Part shown: positions 36,364 to 44,251 of the stretch, in pieces
Layout: every line of letters starts with the position of its first letter
How positions within the stretch are numbered: the stretch's first letter is position 1
Made by a program: the position numbers and the translations under genes
The notes under the pieces: generated by a model
What the model was told of the DNA's origin: nothing
Databases searched by the model: none
Seen by the model: only the letters and a program-made list of their open reading frames with translations
From: UBA1181 sp045601045
GTDB taxonomy: Bacteria > Bacteroidota > Bacteroidia > Bacteroidales > Paludibacteraceae
Reading direction: 5' to 3'
DNA: 64,000 bases
Assembly: GCA_045601045.1 (NCBI GenBank)
Contig: JAZRZA010000027.1
Location: forward strand, 58,123-122,122

Positions 36364-36846
36364 CTACCTCGCGCCCTCATACAGACGCTGAGTTTTACGC
36401 TCTTGAATGGAACTAACCTCCCGAATCACCTCCTTGACCACACGTCCGACAGGGAATTTTCCCAAAAACAGATCCAGCATAGCGTTCGCCATCTCTTTCT
36501 GATGGGAAACTAGTTTTCCGCATCGGCACCAATTCGCGAAGTGTTCACAGTTGTTGCTGACCAAGTTATAAGTTCCTCTCTTGCTACCAACGGAAGAGAT
36601 CGCTCTTTGGACAATCACCTCCGGCGGGAAAGCAGCATCCTCCTTCGTATCCACACTTACCTCATCCCCCTTGGCAAAAACCTTAAATGAAGTGAGGAGA
36701 ATATCGGCAGTGGCGGCATTCAATTCATTTCCTCCTTTGGAAGAGAAATGAACCACCTTGCCCCCTCCTACATAAACACCGTAGTGGGAATAGAGGCCGC
36801 GATGAGCCCGCAAAACTGAACCTGGAGGAAATTTGCTATTCGACAT
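36364..36846 (-). CDS. LRAT-domain (NlpC/P60-like fold) protein
   Basis: A 160-residue cytoplasmic protein. The LRAT signature is complete: H-box YSHYGVYVGGGKVVHF, and the catalytic cysteine motif NNCEHFANWCRCG. Eukaryotic relatives transfer or hydrolyse acyl groups of phospholipids; bacterial members are mostly uncharacterised, and no signal peptide or membrane helix is evident. It lies 157 bases downstream of a YiiX-like hydrolase of the same general fold class. Confidence 0.85.
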   Translation of the reverse strand: MSNSKFPPGSVLRAHRGLYSHYGVYVGGGKVVHFSSKGGNELNAATADILLTSFKVFAKGDEVSVDTKEDAAFPPEVIVQRAISSVGSKRGTYNLVSNNCEHFANWCRCGKLVSHQKEMANAMLDLFLGKFPVGRVVKEVIREVSSIQERKTQRLYEGAR

Positions 36847-37002
36847 ATTACAATGTAGATTTTACGACAATCTTTACGCCGCAAATGTAATAAGTCCCCC
36901 AAGAGAACGGTGAGAAATTTCAAGAAAAGATAAAGTAGCGGCCACCGATGTGAACCATTTTGTAATACCATACCAAACAGCACACGTGCCGAATCAAAAA
37001 TT

Positions 37003-37620
37003 CTAACGACTAACCTCCGAACATTCCACCACCCCGCTCCGCAAAATATCATCGATCCGATAGTAGCCGAAACCACTCCGCAAAGCATAGGCCTGGACCA
37101 AGGATGCATCCCCCGCAGAGCGGTTGATGCAGGCGGCCACCAGCTCTGTACAGTAGAGCGCAGAATCAGAGGAGAGGTCAAAAGAGAGGTCGAAAGGGGT
37201 ATGTGCCGCATAATAGGCGCAGGCAAAGGAATCGATGCGCCAGCGCAAAGTGTCTGATACGACACGAAAGAACTGATGGTCCAACGAATGGTCTAGGAAA
37301 TCACACAACGGATCCATCCGTACGCTTCCGACACCAGTCAACTCACTTGCCTCCGCATGGACCACAAATAGAAGCGAATCTTCGCAATGAAGTACCCCAA
37401 TATGGGAGAAGCGTTCATCCCCGCCCGAATAGCGTCTGAAAACGTCTGAAAAGAAGCCATCGCCCAAGCGGCAGACCAAGTCGCCACTTCGCAGCGAGTC
37501 ATCATAAAAAACAGCAGATCCGTTCGGCGACGAATCACCGGACGGACCTGCACACGAGAGCATGGCACCACACATCGTCCAACTAAGGAGCGATAAGACC
37601 ACACTCTTTATGGGATTCAT
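37003..37620 (-). CDS. YiiX/YebB-like permuted-papain lipoprotein
   Basis: A 205-residue exported protein; the signal ends in a lipobox, AMLSC, so it is probably an outer-membrane or periplasmic lipoprotein. Catalytic elements of the YiiX (NlpC/P60-permuted) family: RSGDLVCRLG, the histidine in RFSHIGVLH, and the cysteine in SALYCTELVAACI. The family acts as amidase or thioesterase on lipids or peptides; the substrate is unknown. Its ATG overlaps the DUF4878 stop codon as TAATG, implying translational coupling. Confidence 0.82.
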   Translation of the reverse strand: MNPIKSVVLSLLSWTMCGAMLSCAGPSGDSSPNGSAVFYDDSLRSGDLVCRLGDGFFSDVFRRYSGGDERFSHIGVLHCEDSLLFVVHAEASELTGVGSVRMDPLCDFLDHSLDHQFFRVVSDTLRWRIDSFACAYYAAHTPFDLSFDLSSDSALYCTELVAACINRSAGDASLVQAYALRSGFGYYRIDDILRSGVVECSEVSR

Positions 37621-37958
37621 TATTTCTTATGATCCATATTCACCTTCCACTCTCCATCAATCTTGTAGAGCGTCATCTTGTGTTCACGAGGACTTTCGTT
37701 CTCGGTATAGAAGACATAGGCGATGTTTTCCACCACTGAGTCGCGCAAGATATGGATTTTATAGTTTGGCTGAACCTGCATACCGCCCCATGAAGCGCTA
37801 AAATCCAACATTTTACCTGTATTCTCAGTACAATATTTTTTAGCCTCATCTACTTTACCCTGCGCTACCGCCTTAGCGAATTTCTCCGTAACGCTGGAAG
37901 GCGTGTTGCAAGAGACCATCAAAAGCGCCAAAACGGCGAATGCGAAAAATTTCTTCAT
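37620..37958 (-). CDS. DUF4878 lipoprotein
   Basis: A 112-residue lipoprotein: signal and lipobox LLMVSC at about 13-17, then a small NTF2-like alpha/beta fold with ALAQGKVDEAKKYC-like start (KAVAQGKVDEAKKYC), KMTLYKIDGEWKVNM at the end. Function unknown; DUF4878 proteins are widespread in Bacteroidetes. Coupled by TAATG to the YiiX-like gene, suggesting both proteins are used together at the envelope. Confidence 0.85.
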   Translation of the reverse strand: MKKFFAFAVLALLMVSCNTPSSVTEKFAKAVAQGKVDEAKKYCTENTGKMLDFSASWGGMQVQPNYKIHILRDSVVENIAYVFYTENESPREHKMTLYKIDGEWKVNMDHKK

Positions 37959-38007
37959 ATTACTTATATTTTAACGATTGGACAAAACCGACTTCGTTTC
38001 TTAACTC

Positions 38008-39222
38008 TTAATTCTTAACTCCCAGCAACGCCTTGATAAACTCATCACCCTCCAGAACACCATAGGCTCCTGCCTTCGCAGACTCCTCGTCATACTTTTG
38101 GACAGCGTCCGGCTCGACACCCGGATAGTAAATCAAGAATGGTATAGGAGCGGAGATATGGGTTTTCAGACGACATGGAGTCGGATGATCCGGCAAGATA
38201 GCGATCGCCACAGGCTCGTCCCATTTGGAGACCTCCTCATAAATAGGCTTCACCACACGGTTCTCCAAATACTCCACCGTCTTGAGCTTCAAATCAACAT
38301 CTCCCTCGTGGCCAGCCTCATCGCTCGCCTCGATGTGAAGATAAACCAAATCATTCTCCTTCAAGGCGTCAATGGTCGCCTGTGTCTTTCCCTCGTAATT
38401 GGTGTCATACAATCCGGTCGCGCCCTCCACCTCAATGGATTTCAAACCCGCGTAGGCGCCGATACCACGAATCAAATCAACAGCGGAGATCACCGCACCG
38501 TTCTTCAATCCGTAAGTCTCCATCAAAGTCTTCATTTCAGGCTTGTAACCTGCCGACCATGGCCAAATACTATTAGCAGGATCCTTTCCTTCGGCCACAC
38601 GTTTCACATTGACTGGATGTTTAGGAAGTATCTCCATGCTACGGAGAATCAGATCATTCAAAAGTTTTGCGGTGGATTCCGCCTCCGGGCAATCCGCCTT
38701 CACCATCACATCCTTGGTAGGTGTGCCAGGCACATCGTGCGGTGGCGTGCAGGACACATGCTTGTTACCGCCCCTGATCTTCAACAAGTGGCGATAGGAG
38801 ATACCAGGGAAGAAGCGTACTTTGTCATCACCCAACTCTTCGTTAAGATAATTGATGAGTTGATAGGCCTCCTCGTTGGAGATATGGCCCGCGGAGTGAT
38901 TTTTAATCTTGCCGTCTTGCACGCAGATGATGTTGCAACGCATCGCCATCTCACCTGGTTCAATATCGATACCCATGCTGGCAGCCTCCAAGGAACCGCG
39001 TCCCTCAAACACCTTTTTCACGTCATAGCCCAACACGGTCAAATTGGCGATTTCACTACCTGGATGATATCCTACTGGAACTGTAGCAAGTAAACCATTG
39101 CGTCCCATTTTCGCCAACATATCCATCGTCGGCGTATTCGCGGCTTGAAGGATGGTCTTATTGCCCAATGCGGCGATTGGCTCATCCGCCATACCATCGC
39201 CAAGTATAATCAAGTATTTCAT
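38008..39222 (-). CDS. apgM: Cofactor-independent phosphoglycerate mutase, archaeal (ApgM) type
   Basis: A 404-residue member of the alkaline phosphatase superfamily interconverting 3- and 2-phosphoglycerate. Motifs: YLIILGDGMADEP with metal-binding Asp, the nucleophile Ser in GSEIANLTVLGYD, YLHIEASDEAGHEGD and LPDHPTPCRLKTH. An ATG six bases upstream (39228) is an alternative start. The enzyme is typical of Bacteroidales central metabolism. It is divergent-free, upstream of the DUF4878 gene by 50 bp. Confidence 0.92.
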   Translation of the reverse strand: MKYLIILGDGMADEPIAALGNKTILQAANTPTMDMLAKMGRNGLLATVPVGYHPGSEIANLTVLGYDVKKVFEGRGSLEAASMGIDIEPGEMAMRCNIICVQDGKIKNHSAGHISNEEAYQLINYLNEELGDDKVRFFPGISYRHLLKIRGGNKHVSCTPPHDVPGTPTKDVMVKADCPEAESTAKLLNDLILRSMEILPKHPVNVKRVAEGKDPANSIWPWSAGYKPEMKTLMETYGLKNGAVISAVDLIRGIGAYAGLKSIEVEGATGLYDTNYEGKTQATIDALKENDLVYLHIEASDEAGHEGDVDLKLKTVEYLENRVVKPIYEEVSKWDEPVAIAILPDHPTPCRLKTHISAPIPFLIYYPGVEPDAVQKYDEESAKAGAYGVLEGDEFIKALLGVKN

Positions 39223-39361
39223 ATTCATTTTTATTTTGAGTACAAAAATAAATAAAATTCAGAAAGATGGGAGGAATGGGAAGGCTTATTTAAATCCCCA
39301 CAGATAGGTATTTCACAGGAACATATAAATAAAAAAGCGACCAAGAAATTCTTGATCGCTT

Positions 39362-39437
39362 TGGTGAGCCAGTTGGGGCTCGAACCCAAGACCCCATCCT
39401 TAAAAGGGATGTGCTCTACCTGCTGAGCTACTAGCTC
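39362..39437 (-). tRNA. tRNA-Lys (anticodon TTT)
   Basis: Cloverleaf reads on the minus strand: acceptor GAGCTAG/CTGGCTC, anticodon loop CTTTTAA within stem CATCC/GGATG, T-loop TTCGAGC, encoded CCA (39364-39362). Confidence 0.95.
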
Positions 39438-39537
39438 TCCCTCAGTCGCCTTATCTCTCAAAGGCGGTGCAAAGATACCGCTTTTTTCCGTATATGCAAA
39501 TTTTTCAGGGAAATATTTTCGCGAGTTACCTATCACG

Positions 39538-39731
39538 CCTTATCCCGCCTCATACGCCGCACATATATACATTATACATATTTTATGCAATATTTATACA
39601 GTTTTAAAAAATATATACATCAAACAAGCAACCAAACGCTACCTTTTTGCTCGGTATTAGAATAGTTTTCTGACATTTTGCTACTACATCCGCTATTTTT
39701 TAAAAATATTTTAAATTTTTCGGTCAAATTA
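39538..39731. other. AT-rich spacer without a recognisable gene
   Basis: About 190 bases of AT-rich DNA between tRNA-Lys and the microprotein promoter. I see no conserved gene or hairpin; part may be the tRNA promoter region. Confidence 0.5.
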
Positions 39732-39762
39732 TTTGTCATTATGAAATTTGTATATATATTTG
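39732..39762 (+). promoter_or_regulatory. Strong promoter of the microprotein unit
   Basis: TTTG (39732-39735), 19-base spacer, TATATTTG (39755-39762) followed by C: a full match to the Bacteroidetes housekeeping promoter. Predicted start of transcription is near 39769, 44 bases before the first microprotein ATG. Confidence 0.75.
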
Positions 39763-39798
39763 CATTGTCAATGAGGACAAAAAGAGAATTAAAACATT

Positions 39799-40006
39799 AA
39801 AACATTACGATTATGGTAGCAGGATTAATTATTTCAAGCACAGTGGTAGTTTCAGTAGCAGCAAGAATTTACATGGAACTCGCAGCCTAACACAAGGCAT
39901 CAGGACAAAATAGTATATAACCCATTAAAAAATTACGACTATGGTAGCAGGATTAATTATTTCAGGAACAGTGGCAATCTCGACAGCAGCAAGAATTTAC
40001 ATGGAG
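39799..40006 (+). repeat. Direct repeat of about 80 bp carrying the two microproteins
   Basis: Unit 1 about 39799-39878, unit 2 about 39927-40006. CATTAAAA, TTACGA and ATGGTAGCAGGATTAATTAT are shared, and GCAGCAAGAATTTACATGGA near the end is identical. Substitutions are concentrated in the middle of the coding part. Confidence 0.85.
39813..39890 (+). CDS. Tandem hydrophobic microprotein 1 (25 residues)
   Basis: Sequence MVAGLIISSTVVVSVAAR then IYMELAA; a single short hydrophobic helix with one Arg. It is homologous to the next ORF: identical first eight residues and the same AARIYME block, with in-between changes that keep the frame and hydrophobicity (Val/Ala, Val/Ile, Val/Thr). The upstream 15 bases are also nearly the same. 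Too short for standard gene callers. Transcribed from the promoter at 39732. Function unknown; a membrane-acting peptide (type I toxin-like or a small regulator of a membrane protein) is a guess. Confidence 0.6.
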   Translation: MVAGLIISSTVVVSVAARIYMELAA

Positions 40007-40030
40007 TCTAAGTCATTATTGAAAAAGTAA
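39941..40030 (+). CDS. Tandem hydrophobic microprotein 2 (29 residues)
   Basis: Sequence MVAGLIISGTVAISTAAR then IYMESKSLLKK: the same hydrophobic core as microprotein 1 with a basic tail (three Lys). The DNA repeat unit runs about 39799-39878 and 39927-40006. Both ORFs lie on one predicted transcript ended by the terminator at 40071. An 11-codon frame (40035-40070) follows but shows no homology to these. No similarity to a family I recognise. Confidence 0.6.
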   Translation: MVAGLIISGTVAISTAARIYMESKSLLKK

Positions 40031-40070
40031 CAATATGGATCAGATAGATAATCAAGACAATCAAAAGTAA

Positions 40071-40107
40071 AAGCCTCAATATTCGGAATGAACATTGAGG
40101 CTTTTTT
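40071..40107 (+). terminator. Intrinsic terminator of the microprotein unit
   Basis: AAGCCTCAAT pairs with ATTGAGGCTT around ATTCGGAATGAAC, followed by TTTT. It closes a transcript of about 340 bases. Confidence 0.9.
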
Positions 40108-40164
40108 ATTACAACTTTGTATCCAAACAAAGCGCCTGTCAACTCTAAAAATTTACCACAACAA

Positions 40165-41103
40165 TCAAGAGACACGGATTTTACGACCCACTCTCAATAT
40201 GGTTGTACTCTTAATCTTATTAAGTTTGCATAGACGGGAAACGGTCGTGTGATATTTCTTCGCGATCTTTCCTAAATTATCACCCTGCCTAATTTTGTAA
40301 TATTTGATTGGAGAGTGCAGATAATCATTGAACTCCTTGAAAGAGGCCTTCTTCTCCACCAAATAAGTGTCGGCCTTGACAGTCATCGTCGTATCTGTGA
40401 TGTCCAAAATCTTACGGGGATTGATCGGGTTTCCCAAATAGCGGAACTCAAAGTGCAAGTGAGGCCCCGTAGAACGACCCGTATTTCCTCCTAAACCAAC
40501 TACGTCTCCGGCCTTGACTACTTGGTTGGTCTCCACCAACACTTTAGAAAGATGTCCATAAAGCGTCTCCAAACCATTGTGGTGACGGATCATGGCAAAA
40601 TAGCCATACCCCTTCTTACGCATAGCGGGGTTAGAGCGTGTGATACGCACCTTTCCGTCAAACGCGGCTCGAATGGTATCGCCCACCGCCAAGCGCATAT
40701 CCGTTCCCGCATGGAATCTGCCCCAACGTTCTCCACACTCGGAGGTAACCACATTGATGTTCGGCGGATAGAAACCACGACAATCCACCATAAAGGAATC
40801 TGGCAAAGAGTCGATGGATATACGATACGGATTGACACGTGTATAGTCCCAAATGCCATGATACATCGAATCGCACGGAATGGTGTCGCGAACCACAAAC
40901 CGCTGGTCGTTCCAACCCACGTTCGTAGAGTCGCTGGAGAGATCCGAATCGGACGATTCGTCCTCCACCATCAACGAATCCGAAGAGAGTGCTTGTTCAT
41001 CCACTACCGGCTCTTGAGGAAGTGCATCCTGAGAAAACGCCTCTTGCGAAAGAAACAAGAGCGGAGCGGCCATGGCCATTAATACAATAATTGTTCTTTT
41101 CAT
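40165..41103 (-). CDS. M23-family peptidase with C-terminal LysM
   Basis: A 312-residue exported peptidoglycan endopeptidase-like protein. Signal peptide about 1-26 (MKRTIIVLMAMAAPLLFL), an acidic Ser/Asp-rich linker, an M23 domain about 120-250 with zinc ligands in GRFHAGTDMRLAVGD and GPHLHFEFR, the substrate-groove GLETLYGHLSK, and a LysM motif at the end (YKIRQGDNLGKIAKKYH, RVGRKIRV). I start at 41103; the longer in-frame ATG at 41190 lacks a signal. Such proteins act on or regulate cell-wall crosslinks, often in division or outer-membrane attachment. Confidence 0.92.
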   Translation of the reverse strand: MKRTIIVLMAMAAPLLFLSQEAFSQDALPQEPVVDEQALSSDSLMVEDESSDSDLSSDSTNVGWNDQRFVVRDTIPCDSMYHGIWDYTRVNPYRISIDSLPDSFMVDCRGFYPPNINVVTSECGERWGRFHAGTDMRLAVGDTIRAAFDGKVRITRSNPAMRKKGYGYFAMIRHHNGLETLYGHLSKVLVETNQVVKAGDVVGLGGNTGRSTGPHLHFEFRYLGNPINPRKILDITDTTMTVKADTYLVEKKASFKEFNDYLHSPIKYYKIRQGDNLGKIAKKYHTTVSRLCKLNKIKSTTILRVGRKIRVS

Positions 41104-41235
41104 ATCATTCCCCGATTTAAAGCTGTCCGAAGAGAGATGATGAGCCCTGTTATACCTCATGCCCATCAATTGATCGCCGCAAAGATACAACGAAAAACCC
41201 GAATAAGGGTAAACATCCAGTCAAAACCGGAGATT

Positions 41236-41715
41236 TTACTTTCTTAAACCCTTGTATTCGATTGGGAAGACACCCATTTGAGCGGAGAACAGCAAACTAT
41301 CTCCTTTGATGGTTCCCTTCAAATCCTTGATGGTATATTGAGCAAAAGGATTGCCCTTGAACGTAGGAACAATGCTCTCCGCGGCAAAAGAACAATCATC
41401 GCCTTGCGACGTGTAAGGGATGTCCGCCACACAGATTGAGTCCAAAGAAGGCATTCTTTCCGCCAATTTAGCGTTCAAAAGGACAATCTTTAACATACTC
41501 TCCTTTTCGCACGAACACTCGGATGAACTATTGATATAGATGGAGCCATCCTGGTTGACCACCTTCATTTCACCCATAAAGTTCAATTTAGAATCGACAA
41601 ACTCATCCTGCTTACCAGGCAAGTCATCATGGTCCAATTCATCCTCCTTACCACAAGAAACCAATGTGCTGAACATCATTCCGATCATCACCACAACAAA
41701 AAAATGCTTTTTCAT
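41236..41715 (-). CDS. Calycin-like lipoprotein, unassigned
   Basis: A 159-residue lipoprotein: signal and lipobox TLVSC (Cys at about 21), then an acidic DDLPGKQDEF linker and a beta-rich domain. The pattern LKGTIKGDSLLFSAQMG, with VVNQDGSIYI earlier, resembles the calycin-like beta-barrel family of Bacteroidetes lipoproteins; the match is loose. It is 40 bp downstream of the TonB-dependent receptor gene on the same strand, so a surface partner of that receptor is possible. Confidence 0.6.
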   Translation of the reverse strand: MKKHFFVVVMIGMMFSTLVSCGKEDELDHDDLPGKQDEFVDSKLNFMGEMKVVNQDGSIYINSSSECSCEKESMLKIVLLNAKLAERMPSLDSICVADIPYTSQGDDCSFAAESIVPTFKGNPFAQYTIKDLKGTIKGDSLLFSAQMGVFPIEYKGLRK

Positions 41716-41754
41716 ATTTGTATTCACGCTTTAAACATACAATAAAAATTCTCA

Positions 41755-44019
41755 TCAAAACTCATAACTTACCGTAACACCCAATCGTCTTGGCTTTCCT
41801 TGCTGACAAAAACGGTTACCCATAGAGACGAAGTAGAAGGTATCGTACGATTTTCCGCCAATGTTTTTACCCCATCCCCTTATGCAAAATCGCTTCTTAT
41901 GCAAAGAGAGCGAAGCGCCAAAGAGGGAATAGAAAGGCTGCTCATACTCATTCTCCTCATCCCAGAAGATCTTTCCCGTACCTGTCCAATCGGCTGCCAC
42001 CACCACACGGTCCAACAACTTTCGGTTGACATAGAAGGTGTGTTGCGCTTGGAAAGAGGCATTATGCATCGGCGAATAGGGAACATAGTTGCCATCATAG
42101 CGATGGTTTCCATCAAAGAAATCGACAAACGCCGCATTGGTGTAGCCATAGGTACCCGAGAAAGACCAGTTCTTCACACGGTAATTCATCGAAAACTCCG
42201 CACCGAAACTGCGGCTCTTTCCCGCATTGGCCATCATTCGACCAGTATTCTTTCCCTCGGGGAAGATGGTCAATTGCTGATCTCTGGCATCGATATAAAA
42301 GAGAGAAAGATCGGTGCTCAAACGATTCTCCACAAAAGAAAAATGGCCACCCAACTCATAGGTCCAGCTATACTCTGGATCGTAAGAGATCGCTTTCTCG
42401 ACGTCGTAATTGGCTTGGCCCATATCGTCAAAACGCATACCCATGTCACCCATCATGTCATTCATCAGTTTGTTTTGAAGGATGTCTGAGAATATTTGGG
42501 TATTAAATCCACCTGCCTTGAATCCTTTCGCGGCGTAGGCGTAGATATGGTTATGGTCATCAAAATTATATTGCACCGATGCCTTCGGCAAGATGGTGAG
42601 GAACGACTTATCCAAACGACCCTCCATTTCGGAGAGGATCGGTTTATAATTCTTCATGAAAAGGGTAAAGAGATAATTGAGTTCCGATCGGTTCTCATAC
42701 TCCATCACCGCTCGTTCGTAATCGAGACGGAGGCCCAATGTGAAATTCCACTTGCCTACCTTGAATTCGGACAGGTGATAACCGGCGATTCCCATCGTGG
42801 GCAACTCAAAATCGCTAGCAATGACCAACTGATTCTCCTGAATATCCAAACGGTCATTCGGAAAGACCTGCTGAATACCTCGATTCGCATTTTCCAAGAT
42901 CAATTGATCAATACCGCCCCGTAAAAAAGTGACAGGGGCATTCATCACATTATGTTTATAAAAGCCATAGAGACCCGATTTCCAGTTCCACACTTTTCCC
43001 TTCCGAAGCGATTGGAAAACCAACTCTTCCGTCGCCGCGTGTTCGCGTTGCTTTTGATTCAGGTTGAAAATGGATAGCGGCAAAAAATCTTGATCCAAAA
43101 GCATATCATCCCGCAAGAATTGATAACCCGTCACCGAGGAGAAAGCTATCTTCTTTCCGATCTTTTTCAAGACAAAAGCATCACTGAAAGTCGTACGGTC
43201 ATAATGGCACTCGTCGTTGTAATTGACCGCATTGGGCGTCGAATCGGAGTAGAGCGCATAAGCGTATCCCCCTTGCTTCAAGAGTGAAAACGAAAGGATA
43301 TTCTCAAAGGAGAGCGAATGATTCAAACGCCACATCTGGCGGCTACGCAACGAGAGACTGTTCGAAGGATCGCACCAACTATCGTCATACGCATTGGAGA
43401 AAAGACCTCTTTGGTGTTGCACGTTCGCAGCTAGGGAGAAAGCGAATTTCTCCGACATCTTGTGATAGGTTGAGGCCTTGACTTTCACCGTTTGACCCTT
43501 GGCATATTCCAATGACACGCGCGTTCCCTGATAGGAGAAGGGAGAGAGCGTATAGAGATTGACGAGCCCGCACATCGTATTTCTGCCATACAAAGTACCC
43601 TGCGGACCACGCAAGAATTCCACGCGATGAAGATCGAAGAGATCCATGTCGAAACAGTTCTTATTGAGGATAGGGACGTTGTCCACAATCATACCGATCA
43701 CAGGCTGCTCGATACGCGCGCCAAAGCCACGCACATAGATGGAGGATGTCATTTGGGAACCATAATCAGGCATATGAAAGTTAGGCACAAACGCGGATAA
43801 ATCCTTGGGTGAGGAAGGAGCATGCACATCCAATTTAGACATAGCGAACGAATTGGCCGATAGCGGCAACTCCTCCAGACGTCTCGTCTCTTTAACGGAA
43901 GCCACAATTTCCACATTCTCCAACTCCTCTTCCGCCCGCTCTTCTACTACTAATTGGGCTAAATGCGGAAGTGGCACCAACCAAATAAATACCGTAAATA
44001 TAAGTTTGTGCACCTTCAT
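41755..44019 (-). CDS. TonB-dependent outer-membrane receptor
   Basis: A 754-residue receptor. Signal about 1-22; no N-terminal carboxypeptidase-like domain, so not SusC-type; plug domain about 35-150 (LSAFVPNFHMPDYGSQM, VIGMIVDNVPILNKN, VEFLRGPQGTLYGRNTMCG), then a 22-strand barrel ending in the C-terminal aromatic residue (VTVSYEF). The ELP-like KETRRLEELPLSANSF region is typical of siderophore, vitamin or metal receptors; the ligand is not inferable. ATG 44019 (MKVHKLIF) is preferred over 44031. It may be cotranscribed with the lipoprotein and M23 genes downstream. Confidence 0.92.
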   Translation of the reverse strand: MKVHKLIFTVFIWLVPLPHLAQLVVEERAEEELENVEIVASVKETRRLEELPLSANSFAMSKLDVHAPSSPKDLSAFVPNFHMPDYGSQMTSSIYVRGFGARIEQPVIGMIVDNVPILNKNCFDMDLFDLHRVEFLRGPQGTLYGRNTMCGLVNLYTLSPFSYQGTRVSLEYAKGQTVKVKASTYHKMSEKFAFSLAANVQHQRGLFSNAYDDSWCDPSNSLSLRSRQMWRLNHSLSFENILSFSLLKQGGYAYALYSDSTPNAVNYNDECHYDRTTFSDAFVLKKIGKKIAFSSVTGYQFLRDDMLLDQDFLPLSIFNLNQKQREHAATEELVFQSLRKGKVWNWKSGLYGFYKHNVMNAPVTFLRGGIDQLILENANRGIQQVFPNDRLDIQENQLVIASDFELPTMGIAGYHLSEFKVGKWNFTLGLRLDYERAVMEYENRSELNYLFTLFMKNYKPILSEMEGRLDKSFLTILPKASVQYNFDDHNHIYAYAAKGFKAGGFNTQIFSDILQNKLMNDMMGDMGMRFDDMGQANYDVEKAISYDPEYSWTYELGGHFSFVENRLSTDLSLFYIDARDQQLTIFPEGKNTGRMMANAGKSRSFGAEFSMNYRVKNWSFSGTYGYTNAAFVDFFDGNHRYDGNYVPYSPMHNASFQAQHTFYVNRKLLDRVVVAADWTGTGKIFWDEENEYEQPFYSLFGASLSLHKKRFCIRGWGKNIGGKSYDTFYFVSMGNRFCQQGKPRRLGVTVSYEF

Positions 44020-44064
44020 TCTATATCTCATATGGGGTGTTTTAACTAACGGCTAAAACAAAAA

Positions 44065-44089
44065 AGCGCAACCATTTGGGTTGCGCTTG
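44065..44089 (-). terminator. Terminator downstream of tRNA-Cys
   Basis: AAGCGCAACC pairs with GGTTGCGCTT around ATTTG; read on the minus strand it is followed by a run of T, two to three bases after the tRNA end. Confidence 0.8.
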
Positions 44090-44092
44090 TTG

Positions 44093-44163
44093 AGGTTCCT
44101 AGCAGATTCGAACTGCTGTAAACGGTTTTGCAGACCGGTACCTAACCACTCGGCCAAGGAACC
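44093..44163 (-). tRNA. tRNA-Cys (anticodon GCA)
   Basis: Minus-strand cloverleaf: acceptor GGTTCCT/AGGAACC, loop CTGCAAA, T-arm AGCAG-TTCGAAT-CTGCT, discriminator U as in most Cys tRNAs. CCA is not encoded. The basal pair of the anticodon stem (27-43) appears as a C-U mismatch. Confidence 0.93.
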
Positions 44164-44251
44164 TTGTTTTTACGGGTGCAAATGTAGCGTAAAAATTCTA
44201 TTTCACAAAATAATATTGAATTTTTTTCGTCAAAAGCCTACCAGCCGAGAC

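Noticed and set aside
38098..39093. Long plus-strand open frame (331 codons) over apgM
   Set aside because: It lies fully antisense to a clear phosphoglycerate mutase; composition reflects the codon bias of the sense gene and there is no recognisable domain.
39813..40030. Microproteins as members of the Bacteroides 'smalltalk' small-protein family
   Set aside because: The sequence I can recall for that family differs in charge pattern and start; no match visible.
40035..40070. Third microprotein of 11 codons after the tandem pair
   Set aside because: Hydrophilic, unrelated to the repeat, and overlaps the approach to the terminator; not supportable as a gene.
41800..42489. Plus-strand open frame (229 codons) over the TonB receptor gene
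   Set aside because: Antisense shadow of a well-supported gene, no family pattern.
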